A stretch of 64,000 nt of DNA from Nageia nagi (Eukaryota > Pinophyta): contig JBITNC010000001.1 in the NCBI GenBank assembly GCA_050084985.1, positions 103,168,001 through 103,232,000 on the forward strand, written 5' to 3'. Each line of letters starts with the position of its first letter. The stretch's first letter is position 1. Both the position numbers and the translations under genes were made by a program. Shown one piece after another: positions 1 through 11,965 of this stretch. The notes beneath the pieces were generated by a model. The model worked only from the letters and a program-made list of their open reading frames with translations, was not told the origin of the DNA and did not search any database.

Positions 1-556
1 TGGGTAAGAGTGAGGAAATGATTGGCATTGGTTCAATCACAAACCATAATGACCACTATATATCATATAGTTGAATTGGATAATTAAGAAGCATGATTAT
101 CAATTTCAATGATGAATGTGTGGATGTGTGTGTGCAGTAATGACTTTACCATACAAAACAAAGAGATCATCATAGGTAAAATGAGTATTAATAGCTTGCA
201 ATATATTTTTGAAACTATTTCAAAAAAGGAAAAGAATATTATCTTCCTTTTAATTTAAATGTTTACTTATGGTTGTAGGTAAAATATGATGAAATTTTAA
301 AAGTGATCATTAGAAAGGACTAATGTCACTTTGTGGATGTTACAAGGTATTTTGGTGGTTTATGAAAATAATTGAGATATGGTCCTACTTATTTTTTTTC
401 CATGGAAACTAATTGGACCTAAGTTATTAATTAATTTAAAAAAATGTCCAAAGTATTTAATGCCACTACCCTTATAACCAACTTTAATAAGACCTACCAT
501 AAAAATTATTAAAGGGATGAGTGGACATTTATTTGGACATATTGAGCATCTTTCAC

Positions 557-564
557 TATAAATA
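557..564 (+). promoter_or_regulatory. TATA box of the long LTR
   Basis: TATAAATA, followed by a purine-rich stretch and a CT-rich block, sits at the same alignment position as the TATA boxes at 41257 and 50494 in the two LTRs of gypsy G. It probably marks the U3/R boundary of the retrotransposon promoter. Only sequence and position support this. Confidence 0.6.
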
Positions 565-1140
565 AAGAAGGAAAATTTGGAGAATTCATTACCTTTTTCA
601 TTTTTATTCTCAAGCTTTGGGTTTAGAGTTACATGAAGAAGAGAAGTCTCTCCCTCTCTCACGTCCAGGTGCATTCTTTTGCATTTCAAATATTAAAACT
701 AAATGCCTAGTTAAAGAAGTAGTATTACTTGGTGTTATTTAAAATATTTTATGGAAGGATTATTTGATAAAGTTTTATGAAATTAATTTTTGATAATGGA
801 ATTGCTCCATTTTAAAGGACATATTGCCTTATTTATATAATATACTACATGTGATAGTTTATATTTTTTTTTATATTTTGAAAGGAGTATAGTTTATTAT
901 ATTATTTATTTAAAATTTCTTGATGGGAATGATTGGAGTACAAAATCCTATGGCATGTTATTATTTTATTTATTTTATAAGATTACTCCTTGTGTAGCCC
1001 CTTATCATGTATGCTCAAGGAATTCACTTAGGTAAAAGCTATGAATTTCTCCTTAGTCTTTCGTCCATGTTTTCTAGTAAGATTCAATGTCCATTTGGGA
1101 GATCTTGAGATGGTGTAGTAGCATAGTTTAGTGAACATAT

Positions 1141-1790
1141 TATTCAATGTAAAATCATTTTCAACTATTCTTTGATGAATTTCCTTACCTTAAACTAGAG
1201 ATTCCATGATGGCATGCATTGGAAAAGTGTTGGCAAAGGTTTCAGAAGCATTTGGCTCTATTCTTGAATATTGCATTTGCTTAATAGTCTCTAGGGTGCT
1301 TTCAAAAAACCCATTTTATGCATATCCTACCATCATTTAGTCCATGAAACTTATTTAATACATGATTATTGTAAAATAATTCTTAGGACTTATGTTATCT
1401 TCAATTGTTGCATTTACAACCACAATATCCAATGAGAAACCATTTTAAACTATGCTTTGATAGGTCTCCATACCTTCTTCTCAAGCTCCCATGATGGCAC
1501 CTATTGGAAAAATGTTAAAAAAGGTTTTAGAGTTTAAATTTACTCTTGACCATTGCATCTACTTAAATACCTCTAACACCTTTTTAGAAAACCTATATTG
1601 TGCAATCAAGGTATTCACAACCATAATATTTGATGAGAAACCATTTTCAAGTACTCTTTGATGGATCTCCATACCTTCTTCTCTTGCTAATGTGGTGGCA
1701 CATGATAGGAGAATGCTAAATTTTTTTACATAGTTAATATTTACACTTGATCATTTTATTTGTTTAAATATAGTTTTTTAGGGCCCATTC
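1141..1790 (-). pseudogene. Pentatricopeptide-repeat (PPR) gene fragment inside an LTR
   Basis: Read on the minus strand, one frame runs about 640 bases through PLS-type plant PPR modules, broken by stops. Motifs seen in order are CATTLAREEGMEIHQRVLEN, then IMVVNTLIAQY, GAIMGA, EEGMETYQS, GFSLDIVVVNATI, NGFFESTLETIKQMQYSR and GKEIHQRIVENDF. These match the recurring plant pattern of GMEIHQ, VVNALIDMYAKCG and GYAQNGFFEEALETFKQMQ. A piece is missing after NTLIAQY, so the modules are internally deleted. PPR proteins bind organellar RNA; this copy cannot encode one because in-frame stops interrupt it. No introns are visible, and plant PPR genes usually lack them. How it entered the LTR is unknown. 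Confidence 0.8.
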
Positions 1791-4700
1791 CATGTGTACA
1801 CTATGATCATTCCATTTTTCTCTCTCTAGAAATGAGACTCACTAAAAAATCACTACTAGAAAACCACTATTTGGATCCACATACATTGCTCAATATCATG
1901 AATTATTTGATTGATAGAAAGATATGGTAGCTAATATTTAATTAGAATTTACATGGCAACCAGTTTGTAACAAGTGAATTCTATATTCACATTAATATAG
2001 TAAATCTTCTATTTCATTAAGTTGAAAAATAATGGAATTATTAATACAAAAAGGAAATATTAGTATGGTTGAATAAAATTTATGTAATAGATAATAAATT
2101 TTGAAGAATATATAGTAAGAGATGACTATAAGTAACTATTTTTGAAATATAATTGATGTACAAAGCTTATTGAAATTTTATTTACTAAGGATGGCTAAGA
2201 TGTATGAAGGATGTTTGGTATGAGAAATCTAGATATTTAATTTTGAGAAAATTGCTTATGTAATTGATTTACCATATGACCAAAAAAGGGAGGTAACCAT
2301 AGATCCTCCTAAGGTCCATAGAATGGTTTTAATAAGTTAGATACCATATAGTTAACTCACATTTGCATTATGTTCATAAGTAAAAAGAGGGAATTCTTGA
2401 TCCTCAAATCTTGTCACTCTTCCTATTTCTTGATCCAATCTCCTTTGATCCTTGGAAAGAAGCTTGAAGATGAAGAAGAATATATGTAAAAAGACATTAT
2501 ATGTTGAAGACTATTTTAGATCAACTTGATGTATTTATTATATTTAAAATTGTAAAGGAGAACCTATTGTAATTATTAAGGGTTTCTCCCATTTTTTTAT
2601 TTATTTAAGATCATCATGAAATACTTTTATGGAATGCAATTTTGGTGAAAACATTTTAAAATCCTTTAAGGATTAATTAAATGAGTGTATTTTCTTATAA
2701 AACCTCTTAAATGCTAGAGTAGGAATTCCAAAGATAATTGAATATTAAGGCATTTAATGAAAAATATGAAGTAATATGGATCCAAGGGTAATAAATAACA
2801 TCTTCATTTATATCAAACAAAATGATACTTAGGACATTAATGAGTTAAGCCTAGTATCACTACATAAAATGAAAATATAGATAGAATATGATATATAATT
2901 TTATCATTTTCTCTCTTTCATGAGTGTAGATCCCATTACCCTAATATGGTCTCAAAACCCACATTATCTAAAGAAGAATTGGAATACAAGTAGAATGTTT
3001 TAGTAGTACTAAATAGAAGGGGATACAATAAAATAAAATTGAATTTTAAGGATTTATATTATTCTTATGATTGAATGTGTTTAGGTATTTATTGTTACTA
3101 GTTTAACTATTTGGGTAAGTAAAATTCATAAAGATAATCCTAAATTCAATTAGGTGAAGGAGTTTATTTTATAACCTTTTGGTACTTATATTTCTGTATG
3201 GCTAAGAATAAGGATTGATGCATCTTATAAATACTATAGAAAAAGGAATTAAGGTTAAATCAACTATAGGATTTGCTATTAATCCTAAATCTTTGTAGAT
3301 GGAATGCAAAGTTAGTACATTTCTATATTGTGATAAGAAAAGTAAAAATTAGACCTAAATAAGGTAACCCTAATGTTCATAGGAAATATGTGTATATGCT
3401 CCTTATTAAGGAAGAAGAGGGTGATCTATAATTAAACATAAATAAGGAGATCTTTGTAAACCTTAAGGAATCAAATTGGGAATAAATGAGATAGCCTAAG
3501 TGTATATATAACACCCTTAGTACATGTTACCTCTTAAGGGATGATTTATAATGATCAAAAGGGAATGGTAATGGTTCAAGTGCAAGTAGTCAATAGTGAA
3601 TTAGTGGCCAATTATGTATTATGATAGTGATATTACTAAGATTCATCAAACAAGTATAGAGTTGTATAAGGTAAACCCTATTATCAACTCATAACTACAT
3701 AACTAATTTTATAGTATAACACCTGAATAATGATATAAGAGTAAGATAAACACAATAAAAGCCTATATGAAAAAGAAAACCTAAAAGAATTAATTTGACC
3801 AAAAAAGGGAACTTTTGGATGGATTTAGCATTGAATATGACATTAAATATTCATTGGTTGAACCTTCCTCACTAAATAAAAAATCCAAAAGAATTACCTT
3901 AAGAAAGGACCATGATGCACCACACTTCCTTTGTTGAAGTATTTTAATTTAGTGTCATCTCAAGGCAAGTTACTGAATACTAGTATGAGAACCTTTATAA
4001 AGTAGTATTAATTAAATAGTACCATGCATATGGGATATTTGTAGTACTTCTAGATATCTTGTATGAATTCCTAAGTAAGTTTTGAGTCTTCCTACATATG
4101 CTTTGCTTATTGATTTTAAACACAAAGTATGATTTGTTTTAATACTTCATGCATAGTATGAACATGGAACTTAGACTCTTAATAATTTATCTAGGATCAT
4201 TTATCTTAAGTTTTTTAGGTCATGAGTGATTTTTATTTAATAACCTTGTTTAAAATTTATTAGACTATACAAACCACTCAAGGGTATTACTTTGATACCT
4301 AGGGCTCATCAAGATATGGGCATGGAGATACTGAATCCCATGGCAAGCCTAACCGATAGATATGTGTAGGCTAGTGTCTCATATCCTCAATAGGGTGTTA
4401 GATGAAGATAATAGTTGATAAAAATATGGTTACTAGGTGAAGGTAATTTAGTAGTCATACAAATTTTAGTTAAGTACATAGGAGTATGATGACTATTCCA
4501 TAGGTGATGATGTTACCTGCTCATAAGAAAGTTTTCCTAGGATAAACTATCTACTCCTATGAGTTAGAGGGTTATCATCAAGTGAGGATGTGTAACCTAG
4601 AGGATGTATGTTCTCTCAAGTGTTATAGGCCTTGAGTAGGAAACCAGTATGCCATGTCCAAAATGTTTGATAAATAGTTCATGAAGTGGAAATGGTGGGA

Positions 4701-4950
4701 TCACATGTGATGTGTCTCCTTAATGGGATGAGAATTATGGAGTGAATACTAAATGAGATTTAATAGGGGTTGGATAATCTAGACTTTACCCAATAATGCC
4801 ATGTGGGTGCTGACTATCTAGTAGTATTAACAAGATCATGTGGATTGCCTAGATCCATTCCTAGATCATTTGATTGTATAAACTAATAAAAAAAAATTAT
4901 TTTTGAAATTTTAGGGTTTTGGATTATCAAGAATAGGTGGATGTGTTACA

Positions 4951-5229
4951 TTGTAGTACTATCTAATAAGTATTTTAATTTCTTCCTTAAAACATAACAA
5001 CTTATTGTATTATGCCTTTTAATTTGTTAATATTTGTATAATTGGTTATCTCTATACGAACTAGGATTTTCATCATTAGGTCCATATTCCTTTCATTGGA
5101 TTTGTTTGATTAGTTATTTCTCTAAACATTCCTTAAAAATTTGATTAGGGTTTATTGATAGTGGATACAATTCTTTGGTTGATTTTCCATCTTTTGATTT
5201 ATCTTAGATAGATATTTCAAATACATTAA
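4951..5229. other. Unassigned AT-rich spacer
   Basis: No ORF, repeat or motif was recognised between the long LTR end and the antisense gag relic. Confidence 0.5.
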
Positions 5230-6215
5230 TTCAAGTATCATCCTTTTTTCTGTAGGGTTTGCTACCATTATTTTTGTTGGATGAGGATGTGTACTTGAGA
5301 AAATTATACCTTACAAAGAACTCTTATTTCTTAATAAGTAAATGAACCATATGCATAAATAAACCATTAACATGCTCAAGCCCTTTTTCACCAAGAACAA
5401 GATTAATGCTTTCAAGGAATACCTTTACAATGAATCTCTCTTCCATATTTTATTCAATGGAATTCCAAAGCTTCATGAATCTAGGAGAAAAATTGTCCAA
5501 CCTTTCAAATTTTCATTGCTTGCAACAAATAAAATCTATCAAATCAACTATTTTCTTTATAATGCACCTAAAATGAGCTTTGAATTGATCCTTCAACTAT
5601 TAATATGATGATATAAAACTTGGTTCCAAGCTATGAAACCAATTATGAACTTCATCGATTAAACTCATAGGGAAATATTTTTCTTTCAAATGATCATTAA
5701 CATCACATTTAAGTTATATAATGTATTCAAAACCTTGAATATATGTGATAGGATCAGTCTCACTATTGAACTTTTTGAATTCAATATCTTTATATATACC
5801 AAAAAGAAGTGTATTACAAATCTCCATCCTCTATAGGTTACCCTTGTTCTTTGTCCAATCTGTATGAACTCTAATTTTTTTCTCAAGCTATGCAATTTGA
5901 GACTTGATATGTTTGAATTCTTCATTTGTGAAGGTACCCAAATTAGATACTCAGTTGTCAACATTCATGCTATTGTTAGAATTGGTACTAATGGTAGTGT
6001 CTACACTTATGTGTGTATCCATATTGGCCTAATTAATGACCTAGACCATAGGTTCCAATGCCTTTATGATGTTCATGCCTATGCTAAGTTCTTAGAGATT
6101 ATCACCCATGCTGGTATTTCTTCTACAATTGGCCTTAGTGTTCACACAACAAGGCCACTACTCTTAAACAAGTTCATAGATATAAATCTTTTGCTTGATT
6201 TATTTCTCTGAGTGT
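5230..6215 (-). pseudogene. gag: Ty3/gypsy gag relic, antisense
   Basis: Minus-strand translation gives a retrotransposon Gag core in order: a lysine-rich segment near 5930-5860, then EFKKFNSETDPITYIQGFEY near 5780-5720, then a stretch with HNWFHSLEPSFISSY near 5650-5600, then LKDQFKAHFRC and a glutamate-rich tail. The pattern of a small-target fold opening, a WF-SLEP-SI-S motif and QL-QF--HF-C is typical of plant Ty3/gypsy Gag of the Tat/Athila type. At least four in-frame stops and frame shifts are present. No LTR, protease or RT in the same orientation is attached, so this is an isolated fragment lying between the long LTR and the T1 5' LTR. It probably contributed to loss of the start of the T1 5' LTR. 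Confidence 0.75.
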
Positions 6216-6411
6216 ATATGCTTGTTCTACATCTTAACATAAATGTAATTTGCTATTCTATTGTTACACTACTATAATTTGTTATAATCTCTTATTCATA
6301 TATTTTTATTTTATTTAATTACCTTAGATAAATCATACTTAAATATTTATGTGTATTTAGCACATTTAAAAATAAATCCCTAAATGTACCAAAAAACATA
6401 TCATTTCTCAT

Positions 6412-7221
6412 GCTAGGTATGAAACCCTAATCAACCCACTAGTTGGCATTTGTCAAAATATAAAAGTCAATTCAAAATCATTTCTTCCTCTCTCTCCAAC
6501 ATCTAGCTTGTGAATTCTTCCATGCTCAACCTCCTTTTAACTATGTACATAAATCTTGGCAACTTCTACACCCCATTTGAGCTCTACCTATCATTTTCCA
6601 AGGAAAAAAGGGAGATCTTATCCTCATCAAAGAAAGGGAATCTTAGATAATCTCATGTGATTTGGATTTTGTATGGAATAACATTGTTTAAACTTATTTT
6701 ATAGGTCTTGGAGCTTATCCAAGTGCATCAAATTGTATCCTTTTTGGGTCATTTCGAATTTACTTGTAAATTGTTGCATTAAGCATTTTCTAGGCTAGTC
6801 TCTTGGTAGAATTAGTATAGATTAGCTTAATTTATTTTTAAATTACTTTCAAATCATTTTTTATTTTATTTATTCTATTTTAGGTTGTATCATAGACATT
6901 GACCTACTTTCAAGTACCTTATTGACTCAAGGCTTGGGGGTTTACAAGCATCCAAGTCCCATCTTGCTTAGCTCTTGGGCCTTAAGTACCTATAGCTTAG
7001 AAATCCACACAAATATGTGTTTTTATAGGTTATTTTGAAATTTTGGTAGCTTAAACCAAGGAAAAATATCTCACCCTTCCTTCAATTATATCTTTTTTAT
7101 CATTATTTTATCATTTAGCAAGCAATATTTAGATAGTACAAGTGGGTATTTACAATAACCTTGGGCTCTCACATTTTTAGTATAGCTAGCTCAAGTGGTG
7201 GGGTATTGTGGATGCTCTACA
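6412..7221 (+). repeat. T1 5' LTR, truncated at its 5' side
   Basis: This aligns almost without gaps with 28418-29224. Shared landmarks are TATAAAAG near 6460, a CT-rich initiator-like block, TTTTCCAAGG followed by AAAAAGGGAGAT, and AGCTAGCTCAAGTGGTGGG near 7188. Similarity stops at GATGCTCTACA (7221), so the LTR ends in CA. The U3 part present in the other copy (27505-28417) is missing here and is replaced by the antisense gag relic and about 200 bases of unassigned AT-rich DNA. No standard primer-binding site is visible just downstream. Confidence 0.7.
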
Positions 7222-8580
7222 AAGTGATGATCATGGTGGAATATCCTTGGTCCAAGACTTGCAACATTAGAGGAGTTTTCTATCTTTTTCCTTATTTTTT
7301 GGTGTTGTATTTGATACTTGCTTTATGCATTTTTAGATATTTTCTTGCCCTAACTTAGGAAAAGTTTTTAAAAAAGCCTTCCTCACATGATCATGACCAA
7401 ACCCTAAAAATATAGAGTAATGGAACCTAGTATAAATCTAGTTGGTTCCATTCATATCAATCATCAAAGTTTATCTAATTTCTTATAGATCAGTTACCTC
7501 CTAGCTATCTTTTGGATCATTGGTTAGACTTATGATGTTTAGATTTATCAATTAATTATAAATCTTTTGGCCCCTCTTTGTTAGCAAATCATTTTTGTAA
7601 TAGTTAGGTCTATTTTAGGGATTTAGTTAGTTTTATCTTATTTTTGTGTAAGTATTTTAGATACCCTATAACTAGGTGGTAGAAGTCCCTTGCCAAATTT
7701 TTTACACCTAGGTTGTACTTATATTATTTTATTTTAGCATTTTATACTTCATTTTAAAAAAAATATCTATGTGCCACTATGATCAAATGATCAATTGTTT
7801 GACCAGTACACATATTAGTACTACTAATTGATATGCAATATATCGATTAGGTTCAAATCTTGTAAAATAGGTATTGTACATGGCAAAAGCTTGGAGTGGG
7901 AGACCTCAAGGTATGCATATCAATTTTGTTATGCTTTAGAATAGATTTATTTTCTATTATTCATCCTAGTACTACTTCCTTTATTTATTTTATTCTTTCA
8001 CTTTAGTGAAAAGGAAAATCAAAAGAAAAAATTATTTCCTCTTTTGCATTAGTGTAAATTGAAAAATCATACTTGGGAGGGAGTTTTTCCTTTTAAAAAT
8101 TGTTGTGTTATTTTATTACAAAAAATAAAATGAAAAATATTGGGGGTATTATTTTTATTTGCATTCATATCATATTTGATTTATTGCACTTGCAGTAATA
8201 TCACATGAGCCTAGGATTAATCTTAGACTTGACTAGGTTCATTCTAGGAAAACTAAAAAAGAGGTCAAAGAACCCTAAAAGAAGTATCACTAAAATGATA
8301 ATATCCCTCAATTGAAAAAAAATAAATTAGATAAGATATTCACCATTTCTATGTTTTGACACCATTGATATATTACATATAGAATTGGTATCTTGGAAAG
8401 ATCATTCTAGGGTTGTTTGTCTTAGCCTTGCACCCACTAAATCAAGAACATAATAAAACAATTAGGCTTGGTATTTATTTCCTTAATATTGTTTGGCACC
8501 ATTGAGTATACTTTATTTATGCACTATTTTATTCTTGAGTTATTATTTGTAACCTTAAAATGCATAATAAAGCTCACACT
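7222..8580 (+). other. T1 leader region, noncoding
   Basis: AT-rich sequence between the 5' LTR and the first Gag similarity. No ORF of note. A patch at about 7790-7860 is rich in ATCAATT and ATCGATTA palindromic words that recur at 21530-21680, 27260-27390 and 28380-28450. Otherwise I see nothing. Confidence 0.5.
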
Positions 8581-10572
8581 AATTTGGTTCAAACTAGAGC
8601 ACAAGCTAAGGCTAGACAAGCTAGGGAAGGATAATCTAGTCCTCCTTCCCATGCACCTTCACCTCATGCTTCATAAGAATTTATTTTCTCAAAATATCCA
8701 TATAGACATTCCATTTTCCCACACCTTTAAGAATATTCTCAACTATATAGAGACATGCAAGAAATTGTTCATAAGAATCCCTTTTTTGGAGAGCCTAGTT
8801 CCCTACATCATGTGGAGAATGTGCAAGATGATATTCCTTCAAAGAAAAAAAAACCTTTTGATTAATGCTTATGTCCAAATACTCTTCAAAAAATTTAAGG
8901 CCAAATAACCTATTGATTTTAGGCATTCATCAACCCTTGTTCTTAACATAAAGACTTGGGAGAAGATACAAGGGTATCACAACCTTTGTTTCCTTCTTTT
9001 TGAGCCCATATTCCCACCATAGATCCAACACATTGTGATCCAACACCTTCCTTCATTAAATATTCCTCCATATAACACATCAAGATCCACTCAAGTCTCC
9101 TAATGCTATTTTAAGAATCCCTAGAGCCTAAAACTTTTTTGAGAGGATGAATCGACCTCTTGTTATATCATCCATAATTGTTGCACACTTTCCTTTTGTT
9201 TCAAGGAAAGACCAAAAAATATTGTCAAGTTTAACTCAATCCCCATTTATTTCTCAATTGGATACTTTGGTTCAATCATCATATCCATAATTTTAACTTC
9301 CCACTCTAATACCATCTAGCACTCCCCATCAAGATGATGAGGATAAGGCTCAAATGTTTGAAGAGTGACATAGGATCTAAAAGAAAAATAAAATTTCACA
9401 AATTGTGGACACTCATCCAACCTCCCAAGGCCAAGGGATAAACATTAATTCTTAAGTATTGAGGATTGTAACTCCTCCTCAAGTTGCTAGAATTGATCAA
9501 CCTAATGCATCTTATCAATCACAACCTATAATGCCTAGAAACTTAGCAATTCTTAATCTCAAGAGATCTTCTAATCATATGTGCCACATAATTCTTCCTA
9601 ACCTAAGATGCACATTAATTTTTTATCTCAATCTCTTCCTTCTTCTTCTTAAGTAGTTTTATCCATATATGCCCACTCTCATAATCCCAATTCTACATAA
9701 GCACATATTGGTGCTTAACTTAGGGGGCTTAATTGCACTCTTTTCAACATGTCCAAGATACATCTCTTGGACAAAATCAATTTCCTTCTCAATATTTGCA
9801 AAATTAAATGGACCAAGGGTTTGAAAGTCAATCTTATCATACATAAAAAGTGAATTTTATCCCAAATCAACCTTAAAGGGAAAACTCAAGCATCAAATTA
9901 TTACCAAGGTCCAAATTATCAAGAGCTAGGATCTTTTCCACCTTCTACTTCTAATCATGAAATCCTAAAGATGTTGCATGAGATGGAACAAAGACTCAAT
10001 GACCAAGGCAATACCAAGTTATTATATGGATCAACTTGTTATGAGCAAATACATCCATCAATTCCAATTAAGAATTTTTCTTATAAGTTTGAGGTTCCCA
10101 AAATGGATAAGTTTAAGGAAAAGAGGATCCAAAAGAACATCTAAGAAAATTTAAATATTCTTGTTATATCATAGCCAATGATGATGTTCTTATGCTAAGA
10201 AATTTCCTTATGAATTTAGTAATATAGGTTTTGGATTGTTACAACAACTTGCTTGACCATAGCATTTTCTCCTTTGAAACATTAGCTAATCAATTTATAG
10301 AGCACTTTTGGATCAACATTAGGAAGAGAGCTTCCATAACAGATTTGAGTAAGATATACCTACTTGATGATGAATCAATTTTAGACTATGTATGCATATG
10401 GAGAGTAGTGGTAGAAGATATACCCTACATACTACGACAAGAAGAGTTGGTTAAGTTATTTTCTAGGAGTTGCAACAAACATATCTCTTTCATCCTCCAA
10501 ATTAAAAGGAATATTTCCTTTGAGGATTCATTAGCCCAAGATAAGATAATTGAAGAAGTAAAGATTCAATAA
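8581..10572 (+). pseudogene. gag: T1 gag (pieces)
   Basis: An N-terminal basic piece begins at about 8581 with NLVQTRAQAKARQAREG, then a proline- and serine-rich linker, then YRDMQEIVHKNPFFGEPSS and LHHVENVQDDIP near 8740-8840. The Gag core is best preserved at 10231-10572: SFETLANQFIEHFWINIRK, then DDESILDYVCIWRVVVEDIP, then EELVKLFSRSCNKHISFILQ and an AQDKIIEEVK helix. This is the SLA-QF--HF / E-L-DY--RW arrangement of plant Ty3/gypsy capsid protein. Several stops and frameshifts separate the pieces, and a glutamine- and asparagine-rich tail follows to about 10870. No clear zinc knuckle was found. Confidence 0.75.
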
Positions 10573-11419
10573 GGTGAAATTAAGCTAAGTAAGAAAGAAA
10601 ATAACTAAAATAATCACAACAATAGTGGTAAATTCAACCAACACCAACCTAATACACAAATAAATCAAATGATTTATGTAGTTAATCAAGCACAACCCAT
10701 CTTGCAACTAGCACCTCCTAGACAACAAAGGAAAAGCCAACTAAGGAATCAATATCAATAATAAGATCAAGCATAAGTTAATCAAGGTAATAAGCAAGTC
10801 AACAATCAAATAAGTCCACCTAGACCAACTCCATAATCACCACAATAACAACAAAATTTGACACCATTAGAGGAGCTAATTGAGCACATTCTTAAGAAGC
10901 TATTTTATGCTAGACTTATTGTGCTTCCCAAGGTTAAATAAGAGGAACCTAATGGTGAGAATCCATAATGAAATAGGGATAATGAATTCTGTTCCTTCCA
11001 TCATCAAAGAGAATATGCAACAAATAAATGCCAAAATTGAAGGGCCACTATTCAAAAATTAATTAATAATTAAGTATCTACAAGAGCTCCCCAAGCTCAA
11101 CCCAATAGGGATTTGGAGGTGTATCAAAACCCTTTTTCAAGGAATGAAAACAATGTGAATAAATTAAGCACCATGACCTCCTAATATATATAAGTAACAC
11201 ATAGTGGTCTCTTACCTACTGATTTTGTTGGTATGATGGGCATAGAACTAGTAAATGTGGTCACAAGTATAGGAAGAGGAGGTGAGAGAGAACCTCCACC
11301 TAGAGAGATAATACCTCAACAAGCAAGATAACCTATCAATATTAAAGTGTAAATACAACTATCTAGACTAGTTATTACAATTAAGAATCAATTAGATTAA
11401 CAATTAAGCATAACTCCAA

Positions 11420-11965
11420 CCAAGTTATCTTTATGGGATTTAATCCAACAATCTAAGGTACATCAGGATGCATTGAATGTTATACTTAAGATAATTAAGT
11501 TATAAAATGATGAACCCAATTCCTTTGTGGATTATTTTGTATCCATTTAGGATTACATGATACCATCTATCACATTTTACATGGATGAAGTGTATCACTC
11601 TCCAAGAGCAAATAAGAAATATCTTGCTATTTATATCATTACAAATATAGATGGTAAAGCATTAAAGAGGGGTATGATTAATGAGGTTTCAACTATTAAT
11701 ATTGTATCAATGGTTGAACTTTAGAATCTTAAGATACCTATAATATCACATTTGAGTACTCCAATGCTATCCATAAGGGCTTTTAAAAATACTTTGTCTA
11801 CTGCTTTAGGAGTTATTGTGATCCCCATTAAGGTGGGGATGAAAAGTATTCCTAAAGGTTGAAATGTGGTAGAAGGTAAGATGAAATACAACATTCTTTT
11901 TGGGTATACCTTGGATAGATGAGAAGGAAGGTGTATCATATTCAATATGTGGTTTATTTAAGTAT
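11420..11965 (+). pseudogene. T1 aspartic protease region
   Basis: The frame reads LWDLIQQSKVHQDALNVILK, later NIDGKALKRGMINEVSTINI, then LSTALGVIVIPIKVGMKSIP and VVEGKMKYNILFGYTLD. In relatives this region carries a catalytic D-G/S-G followed by IN, and YNILLGRPWI near the end. Here the catalytic motif is changed (position of the Asp is Asn in INEVS), and the LLGRPW motif is degraded to LFGYTL. The region sits between gag and RT as expected. It cannot be active. It ends near 11965, followed by a low-conservation linker with degenerate reading to about 13180. Confidence 0.65.

Larger units (their letters stand above)
1..4950 (+). mobile_element. Very long gypsy LTR, 5' end outside the window (probable solo LTR)
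   Basis: This stretch is homologous, with many indels, to the 5' LTR of gypsy G (40434-44804). Bases 1-700 match about 40660-41400, including the TATAAATA box. Bases 3900-4050 match about 43710-43860, and 4560-4950 match 44400-44804. It ends in GTTACA at 4950, like the other copy's TTACA end. No convincing primer-binding site follows, and the next recognisable sequence is an unrelated antisense gag relic, so a solo LTR or an LTR cut from its element is likely. The first 230 bases or so of the LTR lie before the window. It carries a PPR-gene fragment at about 1141-1790. Confidence 0.8.

Noticed and set aside
1851-1863. CACTACTAGAAAA, a typical CACTA-element left end, just beside the PPR fragment
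   Set aside because: No matching TTTTCTAGTAGTG right end was found within the following several kb, and its orientation points away from the PPR fragment.
5864-6211. 115-residue plus-strand ORF
   Set aside because: The opposite strand carries the gag-like reading; the plus-strand frame is a shadow without motifs.
7161-7358. Open frame at the end of the T1 5' LTR
   Set aside because: It overlaps LTR sequence repeated at 28418-29224 and has no protein similarity that I recognise.
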